DNA of 64,000 nt, taken from Siphonodentalium dalli (taxonomy: Eukaryota; Mollusca; Scaphopoda; Gadilida; Siphonodentaliidae). The DNA is taken from NCBI GenBank assembly GCA_032622095.1, contig CP136066.1, forward strand, positions 110,879,319 through 110,943,318. Direction: 5' to 3'. A model generated the notes under the pieces. It saw only the letters and a program-made list of their open reading frames with translations. It searched no databases and was not told where the DNA came from. A program made the position numbers and the translations under genes. Below are positions 48,838 through 60,902 of the stretch, piece after piece (positions within the stretch are counted from its first letter, which is position 1; each line of letters opens with the position of its first letter).

Positions 48838-49500
48838 GGTGAATAACTCTAAAACGGAAAACTCTAACAAACTATTGAACACTCCATTGAATGCCTTCAT
48901 AGTAGTTAACATCTGTACCAAATTTCATTGAAATCCGAGCTGTACTGTTCAAGTTATGACCTGAACAAACATCGTACGGATGGCTGGATGCCCACATGCA
49001 TCAGACGGTGGACAAACATTACCAGATAAACAAAGATGAATAACACTAGAATGGAAAACCCAACCATAACCATTGAACACTCCATTGAATGCCCTTCATC
49101 ATATGGAAGGATGCACCAACGCGCGACAGATGCAAAACAGTATACCCCCCTTTTTTAACAAGGATGTGGCAAAATACACCTGTGGTAATTTCAACAAAGG
49201 GCCATAACTCTGGTGAAAATATATTTTCTTATATAATGTGATAATCAACCCAAATTCTAACTTGACCTGCATATCAGGCTAGTAAACTCACATACCAAAT
49301 TTCATTTCAATCATTCAGTCTTACTAAAGTTATCATCCAGAATGAAAAATGAGTGCAACAAAAATGGGCCATAACCTATGACCATTGGCAGCTGGAACCC
49401 AAATTCATCCTTAACCTGTTTTCAGTTCTGACTTACTAAAGTTATCATCCGGAAATGAAAAAAGTGGATGGACAGACGCACGGACCAATAACAGAATACA
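48838..49500 (+). repeat. Second tandem-core array in HYPK intron 2, copy 2
   Basis: Counterpart of 2036-2700 with a few substitutions and small indels, for example a shorter spacer before 'aaaatgggccataacc'. Confidence 0.6.
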
Positions 49501-49608
49501 TCAAGTTTTGAAAAAAAACAGGCATATAAAAAAAAGGGGCATAACTATTAAAATCAAGGTCATCAGTATGGTATAAATTATTTGATATTTTAAGAGCAAG
49601 AATCTCAC

Positions 49609-49716
49609 TATTAGGTCGACGTCTTCATTCTTGATTTTCACTTTAGATAACTCTTTTTCTCGTTGCCTTTTTTCAACAGCTTCCTTCACATTTTGGTCTC
49701 TCATAACCTGCATGGC
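49609..49716 (-). CDS. HYPK: HYPK coding exon 2, copy 2
   Basis: Internal 36-codon exon encoding AMQVMRDQNVKEAVEKRQRE and then KELSKVKIKNEDVDLI, the charged helical middle of HYPK (compare EREKELAKVTIKKEDLELI in vertebrate HYPK, from memory). It is preceded on the minus strand by a pyrimidine-rich tract ending TTGCAG and followed by a GTGAGA donor. Both junctions are phase 0, so it joins exon 1 as ...DIGA|AMQV and exon 3 as ...VDLI|VQEI without breaking the frame. Intron 1 (49717-58568, about 8.85 kb) is longer than in copy 1 (about 6.0 kb) because of the two extra mobile elements. The apparent open frame running past the donor into 'VRFLLLKYQ' is read-through into intron 2. Confidence 0.9.
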
Positions 49717-50536
49717 CTGCAAGAGTAATATTTAGAAAGTGCAGTAATACTAGACCTCAAATTGATAGAATAACCGATTGGAAATGTCAATATTCATATT
49801 TGGACAATATCGCACAACAGGGAATATTTTGTATTTTGTTATATGCCATATAAATTATATATCGCACTTGCATAACCCAAAACTCAGTGATGAAAGTATC
49901 AAACCAATCAACAATCAATCTATCCTTTACTGTTATCTACAACTATGACTGCTCATTGGAATAATGGTGTGAAGTTAGTCTTCTAAATCTTTCAATTAAT
50001 AAGATATAGGCCTGATCACATTTTACCACATACTTTTCACCTTTAACATACCGGTACTAGTATATAATTATTTTCAAAGGACAATAAATTGGCTTCGTCA
50101 CATACAAGTTTGTCTTTTCCTGATGTGCTTTGTGTCTAAGTGCGACTATATACATCCACACTTAGTCTAGAACTAGACAATGTTTTGCAGACATTCGGGG
50201 TTCTTGCAAATATCCCATAAATCTGAGGTGATATGTGTAGTGTCTATCCATTTTATAGGCTGATTAGCTTATATACAGCAATTGGGGAAAGTGTCGGACC
50301 TGGTGAAGTATGATAGACAAACTGAGGTTGTAGCTTGTTTTGGATGTGTGTCGATCGGACCTGTTAACGTTAATAGACTTGCTAGAAATATACAAAGTAA
50401 GGGCTATAAGTCACGTAAAACAAGGGATGGGCATCAAAGATGGCTCTCGTCAAGTTCAGTATCATGACGTGAGTACATACGTGTCCAGTAAATCATGACT
50501 AAATGTCACTGTGTCTGGCCAATCTAGCTGGTATTG

Positions 50537-51923
50537 TCAGGTCGGGCACAGGTGCCAAATGAGCTAAATAGCTCATTTGAGCTCACGCAGCTAAATCAAG
50601 CTAAATTTGATTTCAGTTCAACATATGCCACAAATTATCGCGATGCAAATTTACTTTCATTAGATAGACCCCACATCAAGCTCCAGAGAAACACCTTTGG
50701 TACAACTAATTAAAACAGCTGTGTTGCGATCAGATTCAAAGGTGTTTTGATTAACACTTTTAGGAATTTGACCATACTTCTTAACAAACTTACGAATTGT
50801 GTACATAAAAATGCTGATTCTACATATGCATTTACCCGGAATGTATTTGTGAAGGTTCAAGACATAAGGTTACAATGTCTTGTCCGACTGGATAAACCGC
50901 TGGCATCTACTTATGAGAAATATTTTTTCCAAAGTGACAGAACTCCCATTAGGAGAGGAAGAAATATGGAAGCACGAGCAGTCAATACATTCTTTTTCTA
51001 CTGTATAATTTTACACATCGCTTACTGTGTTTTCTATTTTGTTGATATGGTTAAGGCTTTCCATATGTTCTAATAGTAGGATAAGATTAAAGATAGGGAT
51101 GCAAAGCTAACATGGTGCCAGGCCCAAGATTTACCGACTGAAAAGTCAATTAAACATTATTTTCTCTTAAGAATTTTGATAAATCATTTAGCAAATGTGA
51201 CGTCACGAGCCGCAGGATACAGATTTCTTCGCAAAGATCATTATTCACTTTCTGATTTTAACTTTCTTTTTCGTCGTGTGTTCAATTTTGTTTTGTTTAA
51301 TTAGTTGTTAAATCACTCCCCGATCTTGCCTCACAAATCCTAATTGCCTTGCATAACATCGGGCAATTTGGCGAAGGCAAAGATAATTACACCATCTTAA
51401 TATTTGGTGAAGTTACATGGCTGCTTTTAACAACTCAAATGTTCAATAGGAAAATCACCAGTTGCTGACCGTGCAGCAAGCTAAGCGCATATTACATTGG
51501 GCCTACATTTTGGTCCTTTATACACAATAAGTTTGTGCTGAAAAAGCTGGGGCCCAGATACAAAATAAAGAAGAAAAAACATAATCCGCGACTATATCTA
51601 AACAACCGATGGAATTATCCCCATACAATATATATATATGTATACTTTCAGATGACATAATATGTCCGATAGCCAGACAATTAAACATGGGACTAAAAGG
51701 TGCTTTGTAACTGCATGTTTATGATTTACACAGATTTACTAGACATTTGGTCTTATATAATTTGGGCGCCCAGCCAAGAAACACGCAGGGTTTCCGCTAG
51801 GGGTTGGGGGAATGTGGCCGTATTTGGGAAGCACATAGCCGGCGCCTTGTCAGGAGAAAATCTGGATGTTTATCACTGAAAGTAGCCATTTCCTTGCGTT
51901 TGAGACAACAAGCAGGAACATCA
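50537..51923. other. HYPK intron 1, copy 2; nothing recognised beyond the copy 1 counterpart
   Basis: Same content as 3735-5121; the open frame at 50747-51073 is the duplicate of that at 3945-4271. Confidence 0.4.
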
Positions 51924-51927
51924 TTAA

Positions 51928-52256
51928 CCTCTTCGCTGCTATGACGTCCGTAACTATTACGGACGTAAAAGTGCACGCCGTGTGCTATATGGTCCGTAGA
52001 TACTACGGACCTACTTCAGCACACTAGAAGTAGGCAATTATACATAACTGGAATTCATAGATTGGTGCATCGGAATAACTGTATCTCCAAGTTTCTAACA
52101 GTGTATGATGTTCCACGATTGTGAACGATAATAGCCTTTCAACTGAGTCAGTTTTATAGTTCTTGTGGTATACCCGTTATAGTTTCCCATTGGAAAATGG
52201 CAATAACGTCAACAGCCCAGCACACGACGTCATAACGTCATTTAGCAGCGAAGAGG
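51928..52256. mobile_element. piggyBac-like MITE, family cctcttcgctgct, copy 2
   Basis: Counterpart of 5126-5454 in the second duplication copy, also 329 bp and flanked by TTAA at 51924-51927 and 52257-52260. One internal palindrome differs by a substitution (gatac versus ggtac). Confidence 0.8.
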
Positions 52257-53695
52257 TTAAAGCTTTGTAGAAACCAAATTAAAACAGATAATCTTTCTTT
52301 GATCTCAAGTTGATGAACTAAAAGCATGTATACAGTTGATAAAACAACTTTTATAACAGTAGCAAATTAAGCGACATCAAACGGCACCGACATCAAAGGG
52401 AACCGTGGTTGGCAAAGACACATTGTCACTGTTTGCTCTAGCTGCAGCTGTAACCAGTGATAATTACATCATGGGCAGAGGTCATGTCATGTGCTATACC
52501 CAGCTCTGCATGCTTTCTTTGTGTTTTGTTCACGGTACCAATTAAAACAGATTGGTGTAAATTCAAAAGTCATTCATCAGACGGTAGTTGACATAATGAC
52601 ATCATGCTGGATTCGTATAATGGATAGATAATTTTTGTATTAATTCAATTGGGAATAAATACACTGCCACTGAAAATAACTATTAATATTTTAAGTGTTT
52701 TATTTTTAATTGAACATTTCTTTGATACAGACCTTGCTTTGATGTAAAATGTCTGCCCTGACTGCCAGACTTAACCTGTGTTCATGGTTGTAGCTCAGAA
52801 TTAAGCCCCATACTGACTTACCGATTTATAATGCCCATTCCGAGGGGAAATAATGGGTTTATAAATCTGGGACTTATATGTATATACCGAAATCTACCTA
52901 CGGTAATTTAAAATGCAAGAAGATGATTACTAATAAACATTTGACGACAAAGCGTTACCCAGGATGGTGGAGACAACTTCAGACAACTGATCAACTACTG
53001 ATCATGTGCAGGATTCCTTGCAATCTGTTAATCTTCAGTGTCGGTGGTAACTCGTCCTGTGTAAAATGGGGGCTGAGCTAGGTCTGTGGCTATTGTGTGG
53101 CTAATATTAAGTCAAGGTTGGGGAGGGGATGAGGCTGCTTAGTGCTGGGCGGTATTTCGGTATACCGATTATAGTCGGTAAGATTTTCAAGAATGTCAGC
53201 TAACTGGGACCTTGGCTAACTGGGACCTTGGGCTAACTGGGACCTTGGCTAACTGGGACCATGACCAACTGGGACCTTGGCTAACTGGGACCTTTGGCTA
53301 AATGGGACCTTGGTTATATTTATTACATATATTAGTAGAATAGAACATTGATAATAGAATATTGTTTGTTTTATTTATGTTATTGCTTCAAAAATGTTTT
53401 AGATTTGTTTCAACCTGACTTAATAAAAAAAATATATATATATATATATATATTGTCAATCTATAAAACTGAAGGTCACTATTTTTATTTCTTATTTGTA
53501 TCTTATTTGTATCTTATATATTTCTATGAATATTTATTGTTAATAAAGTCAATGAAGTGATGGTTATTATGGGCATTCACAGTTAAGATGCAATAAAGTG
53601 ATTGTTACTCATGGCATTCACAGTGAAGGTGTGAGTTTGTTTTGAAAGCGATTGTTGTTTTAATCAGTTGGTCCATATGATCTAATCATTGTCAG

Positions 53696-53802
53696 CTTAC
53701 TTGTGTTCACTTGTAACAACTGACCAGTCATCAGCAGTGAGTGTATTGGGGGCCATTCTCCTGGACATTCAGTGGTCCTGTCAGCAGTGTGCCAGACAAC
53801 AG
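53696..53802 (+). CDS. Putative exon inside the CTAACTGGGACC element (speculative)
   Basis: An open stretch bounded on the left by 'ctaatcattgtcag' (acceptor-like) and on the right by 'caacag|gtatgta' (donor-like). In the frame that joins phase 0 to 54047 it reads ...LVTTDQSSAVSVLGAILLD and then IQWSCQQCARQQ. The family is not recognised. No start codon or further upstream exon is identified. The end of this exon is repeated at about 53906-53930, part of an internal tandem duplication. It may be a remnant of a transposon gene, a captured host exon, or chance. Confidence 0.25.
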
Positions 53803-54046
53803 GTATGTACTAATTATGTACTAATTATATGTTATGTCTTAAATAAAAAAATAATACTTTAGATCTTAATAAAAATAATAATTAAAAAATAATGTTGAAT
53901 TTAAATGGTCCTGTCAGCAGTGTGCTAATTATGTCATGTCTTAAATAAAAAAAATAATACTTTAGATCTTAATAAAAAAATAAATAAAAATAAGGTTGAA
54001 TTTAAATGGTATGTTCTTATTGACTATGTTCTTATCTTTCTTGCAG

Positions 54047-54232
54047 AATGCTACTAGTCAACAACCAGAGAAAAGTTATATTCAACATACTCATGGGGAT
54101 ATCAGCCAATATCCTCACAGAGAACCCCTGGAGAGCACACGACAATCTATTGATGTGTTCCATGTTGCTAACAGTCTTGACGACAGCCTTGGAGACCCAT
54201 TTGACGTGACGAGGGACGTTAGATGCCGATAA
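54047..54232 (+). CDS. Putative terminal exon inside the CTAACTGGGACC element (speculative)
   Basis: Follows a strong-looking acceptor 'cttatctttcttgcag' and stays open for 61 codons to TAA, starting NATSQQPEKSYIQHTHGD and ending DPFDVTRDVRCR. A possible polyadenylation signal (aataaa) follows near 54273. The composition (hydrophilic, Q/D/H rich) looks more protein-like than the surrounding AT-rich frames, but no domain is recognised. Confidence 0.3.
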   Translation, partial: NATSQQPEKSYIQHTHGDISQYPHREPLESTRQSIDVFHVANSLDDSLGDPFDVTRDVRCR

Positions 54233-56089
54233 CCTGTTAACATTTCATTTGTTTTTAACTTTCTCATGACTTAATAAAAATTGATTTTAATGAAATGATT
54301 AATAATATATCTGAAGGTCCCAGTTAGCCAAGGTCCCAGTTAGCCAAGGTCCCAGTTAGCCAGAAGGTCCCAGTTAGCCAAGGTCCCAGTTAGCCTGACT
54401 TGAGGTCCCAGTTAGCCAAGGTCCCAGTTAGCCAAGGTCCCAGTTAGCTGGATACCGATTTTCAATACCGTTACCGTCATTCTTTCCCATAATCGGTAAA
54501 CCTTGAAGACGGTATTATCGCGGTTACATATCATACAGGCCCATTACCGAGTATATTGTGGTTTTCTTTTGTCGGGATACAAAGAAATTACTTCGTTTCT
54601 TTACACCGTATTTCATCGAAATCATAATTAAGAGGTAGCGAGTTTGTGTCAGGAGACAGCGTTGCTGTAAATTGGGCTGGAGTAGCTACTAGCGTTGCAG
54701 ATTATGTTTACCAAGTCATCCCCGAAATTGGCGCAAATATATTTCAAGACTTATGTTGTGTGCCCCATGCACGTGCTGATCGACAATTTTAAAATGACCA
54801 GTCCGTTTCAATGATTGGCGTGTGCAAGTTTATGTCATTTCCAAACAAAATGCATTCCTTCCCCACCTGGGACAAAATCCAGCCCAACATTATATTGCAA
54901 GGTATGATTGCATCATTCTGCGCCTTTTTTAATCGACTGAATGCATGGGGCAGCTCATTATTTCAGGGGTGTTATCGAGTGGGAATAATTGATCACTTCA
55001 TAAACCTGGATTTAAAAGTATGATTTATAATAATGCAACGGGAAGTCAATAATAGTTCTAGAAGTTAAATACTTTGGAAGTAATACACTTCATTTCCCGG
55101 CATTTAATAAAATCATCGTACTTATTCTTAAGTTATTCACACCCGGCGGAACATTCCAATATCAACGTCACAGCACGTGCTCTGCAAGTCGGCACTGTCA
55201 GTTGGGGATTGTTTCAAAGCTCTTGTGTGTATCCAACTTCGCTGAATGATGCTTGCATTAAATTGTATAAATCACAATTATTACCTGTATTTAAGATCAG
55301 CTCATGAATCCATGCATGCAGATAATGATACATTCATTGATTGCATTCCATAATTTAATAAAACGGAGCGTAAATTTCCTTGTTTTATGTAATCTGGGTA
55401 GGGATTAGATTTCCCTCCATAAAGTCGACCTGTGCACCAAACGAATGCTACTAAACGGGGGTTTTAAGGGATTAGTTTAAATAATCGGTAATACCGTATA
55501 CCGCGGTATTATTTTAGGATTACCGCGGTATTTTTATGGTTAAATACCGCCCAGCACTAAGGCTGCTGGACGGCCGGCCTGCGTAGTAGCGGAAACCCTG
55601 AACTCGTATATCAAAACTGTCCTTGATATTTCCGTGATGTATACCATATTATGTAGCTTGTAGTCAATGACCATGCTTTGCAACTATTGCTAGTCACGAT
55701 TGAAATCATATTAGTGATATTATTGCAGGGAGCTACATGAAATGAATAAAACATCATTTTTGTAGGTTTTACAACTTATGACAACTAATACAATTATATT
55801 AGGTTAATAGTAGAGTTAAATTGTTGATTATAAATTCTAAAACAATCATATTTATGCTGAATTCAGTATTTAGAGATAGTTATGATACACTTTACTAACT
55901 TAAATTTATATTAAATTAAAGTGTTCAGATCGCCAGAGGCAGTTTAGTAAAATACGCAGGGAGATTGGCGATCGACCAATCAGAATTGCTTCAGCATTGG
56001 GTCGCTTAGGATATTATCTGTTGAATTTAATGACAGGGAATAAAATAAATATTTATCGCGGAATCGGGTGTAAAAAGTCATGTAAATAA

Positions 56090-57638
56090 TAGAGGTGCCA
56101 CGACTTTTTTGATAATCGATAATCGGTCGTCAATAATCGACTATTATCGATTAATCGTACCTAATATTAATAACATCAGTGGAAGTATACCGTAATATGG
56201 CCTATTGCCTGGGTGCTCGTTAACTCAATAACTGCACTGTCACTGGTCATTTGAGACATTGGCTGATGTAATTTTTACGTTAATAAAATGCATCATAAAC
56301 CACTGTTAATGACTAATGAGCACAATGTATTGAATACCAGCACAGTTCTCAGCGATGTTATGGTTATAATATTTGTGAGTTCATTGGAACGAACGTAGCG
56401 ATTAATTTAAGTTTTAGGAATAGCCACATAAACAAACAATACAAAAGTAGGAATGAACAATGGACCGCCGGTTGTTCCTAAATAAAGGAATCAAATGTTA
56501 TGGAAACTATAAGTTTCATCAAACTTCCAAAGCGTGGTTAACAATCACAAACGTGTGCCCCACCTGCAAATTGCATGACTCAGAACAATTTAAGTATTTG
56601 ATAACAGTCTGGTTTTTTGCCCGAATGACCCAAAAATGACTCGTTCTCATCTACATGTCATTGTTAACATCCATGACAAATTTTATGATGATCTCACCAA
56701 AGGTACGACCTGTAGCCCGTGCTAAAATATTTAGTCATGCAAAGAGTAAAATCCAAGATGGCTGCTGACGGCCATGTTTTTTTTGCCAAATGACCCCAAA
56801 ATTACTCGTTCCCATCTACATGTCAATATTAACATCCATGATAAATTTCATGATGATCAGACGAACAATACGACCTGTAGCCCGTGCTAATGGATTGAAT
56901 TTTGAAATCCAAGATGGCCTTTGTCCGAATGACCCCAAAATGAATCATTCCGGTCTAAATGTTGATGTCAACAGCTATGACAAATTTCATAATGATCCGA
57001 TCAAAGGTACGACCTGTTGCCTGTATTGTTGAAGCACCACACGATATGCGATAGCCTTTACTAGTAACTTCTAAGTATACATTTGTACTCATACAAACAA
57101 AGTACACTTGCAATGCAATTGGGGAGAATATCACTGATTAAAATGCCATATATATATTGTTCCCTGGTTTAGAGAGAATGTCAATCAACATCCCATTGGT
57201 CCAATCAGATTCAATGGCGAGTGCATTCAGTTTATTGAACACGGTGACAGTCGGCACATTTCAAAGACATATTGCCACCTTTCAAGTATACTAAAATATA
57301 CAACGATGTCGCAATGTGTTCAAATCTGCAGTGCGGCCAATTTGTAGAATATACAACGATCCGACGAGAAACCATGTCGCATCATCAAATGAACTGCCGA
57401 CTGTTTGCAACATATATCAGTAGTACTCATGTTATTGGAATCTCTTTGGTACGCGATCAAAGGATGTTAACACCTCGGTTGTAGATAGAACTGTGTAACA
57501 TAAACACGGTATTCAATAATACCCGGCATCTTCTGACATCCGATATAAATAACACAGATTAATCGACGATGGAAATGGTAATCGATTATCGGCTTTATCA
57601 ACGGTTCATCGATTATACGATTAATCGTGGCACCCCTA
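56090..57638. mobile_element. hAT-type element, TAGRGGTGCCACGA termini (copy 2 only)
   Basis: Left end TAGAGGTGCCACGA and right end TCGTGGCACCCCTA (allowing one or two differences) are inverted repeats, flanked by the 8-bp duplication GTAAATAA (56082-56089 and 57639-57646). Copy 1 keeps the empty site 'catgtaaataatgg'. Both subterminal regions are dense in 'ataatcgat' motifs. The 1549-bp interior encodes no recognisable transposase. At 56640-57030 it contains three tandem units with 'gacctgtagcccgtgc' and 'atccaagatgg', related to repeat family C elsewhere in the window. Confidence 0.9.
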
Positions 57639-58568
57639 GTAAATAATGGAATCTCGAGCTGGGAACTTATTTTTTCGACTTTATAAGCTAGGTTCCCAGT
57701 CAAAACTTTAAAAAGTTCCCGGTTTTTGTACTGGTGGAATATGAATCTCTTCTCTTCTTCACATTACAGCTCACTGTCATTTACTGACAATTATGAGCCG
57801 GTCCAGGTGCAACCACGGCCGAGTAACTTTATAACCCTGTGGTGACTCCAGTAGCGTTCTTTAACGTGCACACACCGAGGCGTGTACACGGGTCAGCCAT
57901 TAATGTCCACACCCGATCGGACAGCGTACTGCACCACAACAACATACCTGGACAAATATTGTAATGGGGGAAGTCGGCACTTTTGTATTCGGATCTTTAT
58001 TCAGTGATCTCGAATGAGACTTTTCAGCCTTACAAACTTGGTACCTGACCGAGTTCTGATTTTTTTGTCAGAATGCCCTGACCAGGTTGCGATCCCCGGT
58101 CCGCTAGCACGAGACTCGAGAGACCAGTACTTACAGTTACACTACCTAGAGCTCGGCTACCGACTTCCCTATCATGATCTCTACGGGCGTCAGCAATACT
58201 GCCAATAGTAGAGATTCATGGCATGATCTAGTCCAGTAAAAGTAAAACTTACTAATTTAGCTCATTTGGAACCTGTGCCGGAACTGGTCGTTCTTGCCAA
58301 ATTTTGGGTCAACGAATGAACGATGGGGGATGGGGAGACCGGAGAGGCACCAAAATCTCAAAAAATTTAATATATACAGCCCACAGGGAGGCAGCGGAGC
58401 ATGTCAAAACCAACTGTGATATATACCGGTACTCATACTCTGATTAGTACAGCAATAACACTAAGTGACTAACAGTAACATTTCCAATTCAATTTCAATT
58501 GTAATTTGTGTTTTTGTTTATTTTTTTTGTCAACTCAACAATGAAGTGAACAATTTAAGTTCTCTTAC

Positions 58569-58724
58569 AGCCCCAATGTCCGATCCAGAAATTTCGGCTT
58601 CTTCCACATAGTCTGTGACTTTTTCGAGATCTGTGGAACTTGTGTCATATTTGGCAGTCTTCTTTGCCTTCTCTGATTCGACATCAATTTCGTCGTCAGC
58701 GTTCACCGGCTCCTCGGCTGCCAT
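58569..58724 (-). CDS. HYPK: HYPK coding exon 1, copy 2 (complete gene set)
   Basis: First coding exon of a huntingtin-interacting protein K orthologue; the CDS continues in 49609-49716 and 39266-39361, giving 52+36+31=119 residues, close to the roughly 120-130 of animal HYPK. HYPK binds the ribosome-associated NatA N-terminal acetyltransferase (NAA10/NAA15), tunes its activity and has chaperone-like behaviour. This exon encodes an acidic N-terminus starting MAAEEPVNADDEID and then TDLEKVTDYVEEAEI, which matches the conserved HYPK helix (ADLERVTDYAEEKEI in vertebrates, from memory) that contacts NatA. The chosen ATG has a good context (A at -3, G at +4); an in-frame upstream ATG (MCVQTN) is possible but does not resemble HYPK. 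The exon ends GGGGCT and is followed on the minus strand by a GTAAGAG donor, phase 0. No promoter motif is clear; a 173-bp near-perfect palindrome lies about 220 bp upstream. The nucleotide sequence is identical to the copy 1 exon. Confidence 0.9.
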
Positions 58725-58941
58725 GTTTGTTTGCACACACATGTGCTTCCGGATTTATATTTTCGTACATAGAAATTGCGTACCATTTTATGATAACCGT
58801 ATGAATTCATGAATGAATGATTTTATTCAACGAACATACCTGTTCCATTCATGTTTACAATTTAAAACAGTGCTAGGCCTATGCATGAGACACATTGATG
58901 CATTTATATATAGTAGATAGTATAAATGAAAACTCATATAT

Positions 58942-59114
58942 CTCGTGCCTTTAACCATTTTTGTTTCAATTAAAACAGCTTTCTGAAACAAGTTAAACTG
59001 TTATTTGCCTCATATAATTTATGTATATATACATAAATTATATGAGGCACAATAACAGTTTAACTTGTTTCAGAAAGCTGTTTTAATTGAAACAAAAATG
59101 GTTAAAGGCACGAG
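58942..59114. repeat. Near-perfect palindrome, copy 2
   Basis: Counterpart of 9301-9474 with one base missing in the left arm ('ttatttgcc' versus 'ttattgtgcc'), giving 173 bp and a single bulge. Confidence 0.95.
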
Positions 59115-59661
59115 CGGCGTTCGTTGCAGAAATATTCACATTTGTTCAAATCGCCATCAACAGAAGGAATATTAAAATATATATAGTTTTGTTCATATGC
59201 CAAACATAATCAGCGCGTAAATAGTATATTGTCATCAATACGTACGATGGTGTACGTAAACAAGAGACTGTTCATGTTACATAAGTTGTGCTTCTGTCTA
59301 CATAACACTGTCAGTGCAATTATATTGGTTAATCACACAAAATTGATATATAAACGCTCTTTATTATTTCCATATCAGGTAATTAAACAGTAACAAATAA
59401 CGCTCTTTATGTTTACCATATCAGGATCTAAACAAAAGCCAGGAAACGTAACGTTTTTTTTTGCTTGTGTTTACATAACAAAGGGAAAAATATGCAGATT
59501 TTTTGTGTTCGAATACTGGCTGATAGGCATTTGTCGATCTGCCACATACATGCATTGGAGTTTCCACTTTAGTGTGTAATGAGAGTAGGCTTATGCTAGG
59601 TCTAACCAGGTGGTCAAATTCCATACTACTAAATGGAAAGTTTAATGCATTGGTTTAAAGC

Positions 59662-60689
59662 TAGTGATGAGGACCGGATCGCTTTGGACCGGTCCGGTCC
59701 CGCGGTCCGGTCCGGACCGGGTGTCACTGGACCGGACCGGACCGCTTTTTGCCGCCGGTCCGGTACTGCTCTCCGGTCCGGTCCACTATTTTACTTCAGT
59801 TGTAATAAACTATCGCGAATATTATTGCGTATTTGCCGTCATATCAATTAGCAACGATGTAGCCTATTGACGCATTCAAGTGGTTAATATCTATTAAACG
59901 TTTGATGCCACGAAAACAATGTATATAATCTATAGATTTACTTTGTACATGACACTTTTCTTATAATGAAAGTGCCAGTGTGGGTATTCTATTGTTTTTC
60001 ACAGTTATAATTATCGAAGAAACATGCAAACCACATTACATATATAGTACATACACAAGACAGTCACATTAATCCAATAGTAGTTGTACCTAGGTATATA
60101 AAGTTCTGTAATTGGCAGGACTATACAATTAGCCATCACAATCTCCAAGACTCCAATATTAATGTAGTAGTCATATTAGTACACATTTGTATAATTATAG
60201 TTATTTCGTTTAAATTTCAATTTAATGAAAATAAGTATGATACGAATCATGCATACGATCAGTGAAGTGCCATGTTAGATTGATTATAACACATTCTGGC
60301 CTAGGCCTATCTATATATCTGTCCAATACATTTAATTAGTGCATGTTCGCATTACTAGAAATACTATTATCGTGCATCGTTCCCAGTATATCCCACCAGA
60401 GACAGACAATGATGCATACAATCGACAAACAATGTAAGTTTTAACATATATATGGACTCATTGCAATGCACGGAACTCAGTAACCTTATAGTTTGTACTA
60501 TACAGAGTAAAAACTTTGAGAAAACAGAGAATTCATTAACATATAGCCTATTATAGGTGGACCGGACCGTTTTGGACCGGTCCAGGCATGTGTACCCGAC
60601 CGGAATGGCCTGGACCGGATCGGACTGGACCGCCTTGGCAGTGCATGGACCGGACAACCCAAGGTGGTCCGGTCCGGTCCGTATCACTA
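59662..60689. mobile_element. hAT-like element with GGACCGG subterminal repeats, copy 2
   Basis: Counterpart of 10018-11043 with minor changes ('tagtgatgagg' at the left end, 'ccgtatcacta' at the right end). Confidence 0.75.
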
Positions 60690-60902
60690 ATTGGTACAGT
60701 GCATGGACAGTATAGGCATATGTTAACCCATCAAATTATACATATATTCCCTGCATGTCCATGCAGTGAGTTTATTTATTTCAGTTTTACATAAATTCTC
60801 GAAGCTTCTTTCCGACGGGTGTCGAGAAGGAAGTTTTTCACCCCACCGTCCGCCCCGGGAGCCGTATTCAATTGACATGATAGCTTGATGTCATCTCCGC
60901 TA

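Larger units (their letters stand above)
53191..54456. mobile_element. Unclassified element with CTAACTGGGACC subterminal repeats (copy 2 only)
   Basis: The left end carries a run of direct repeats of 'ggctaactgggacctt' (about seven in 53197-53313). The right end (about 54316-54448) carries the same motif inverted ('aaggtcccagttagcc'). The terminal inverted repeat is clear from CAGCTAACTGGGACCTTGG inward; the outermost six bases on each side do not pair. A 9-bp direct repeat GATTTTCAA flanks it (53182-53190 and 54457-54465), and copy 1 shows the uninterrupted site. The superfamily was not identified. The interior has a TA microsatellite near 53431-53453, an internal duplication, and two exon-like segments described separately. 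Confidence 0.75.
53140..55559. mobile_element. hAT-like element TAGTGCTGGGCGG, copy 2, with a nested insertion
   Basis: Same termini and AGGCTGCT target duplication (53132-53139 and 55560-55567) as 6338-7490, but interrupted by the 1266-bp element at 53191-54456. Confidence 0.88.
50537..58288. mobile_element. Copy 2 counterpart of the distant inverted-repeat pair
   Basis: The same pair of inverted ends as 3735-3768 and 8613-8648 lies at about 50537-50570 and 58252-58288. The interior is expanded to about 7.75 kb by the two private insertions. Confidence 0.35.
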
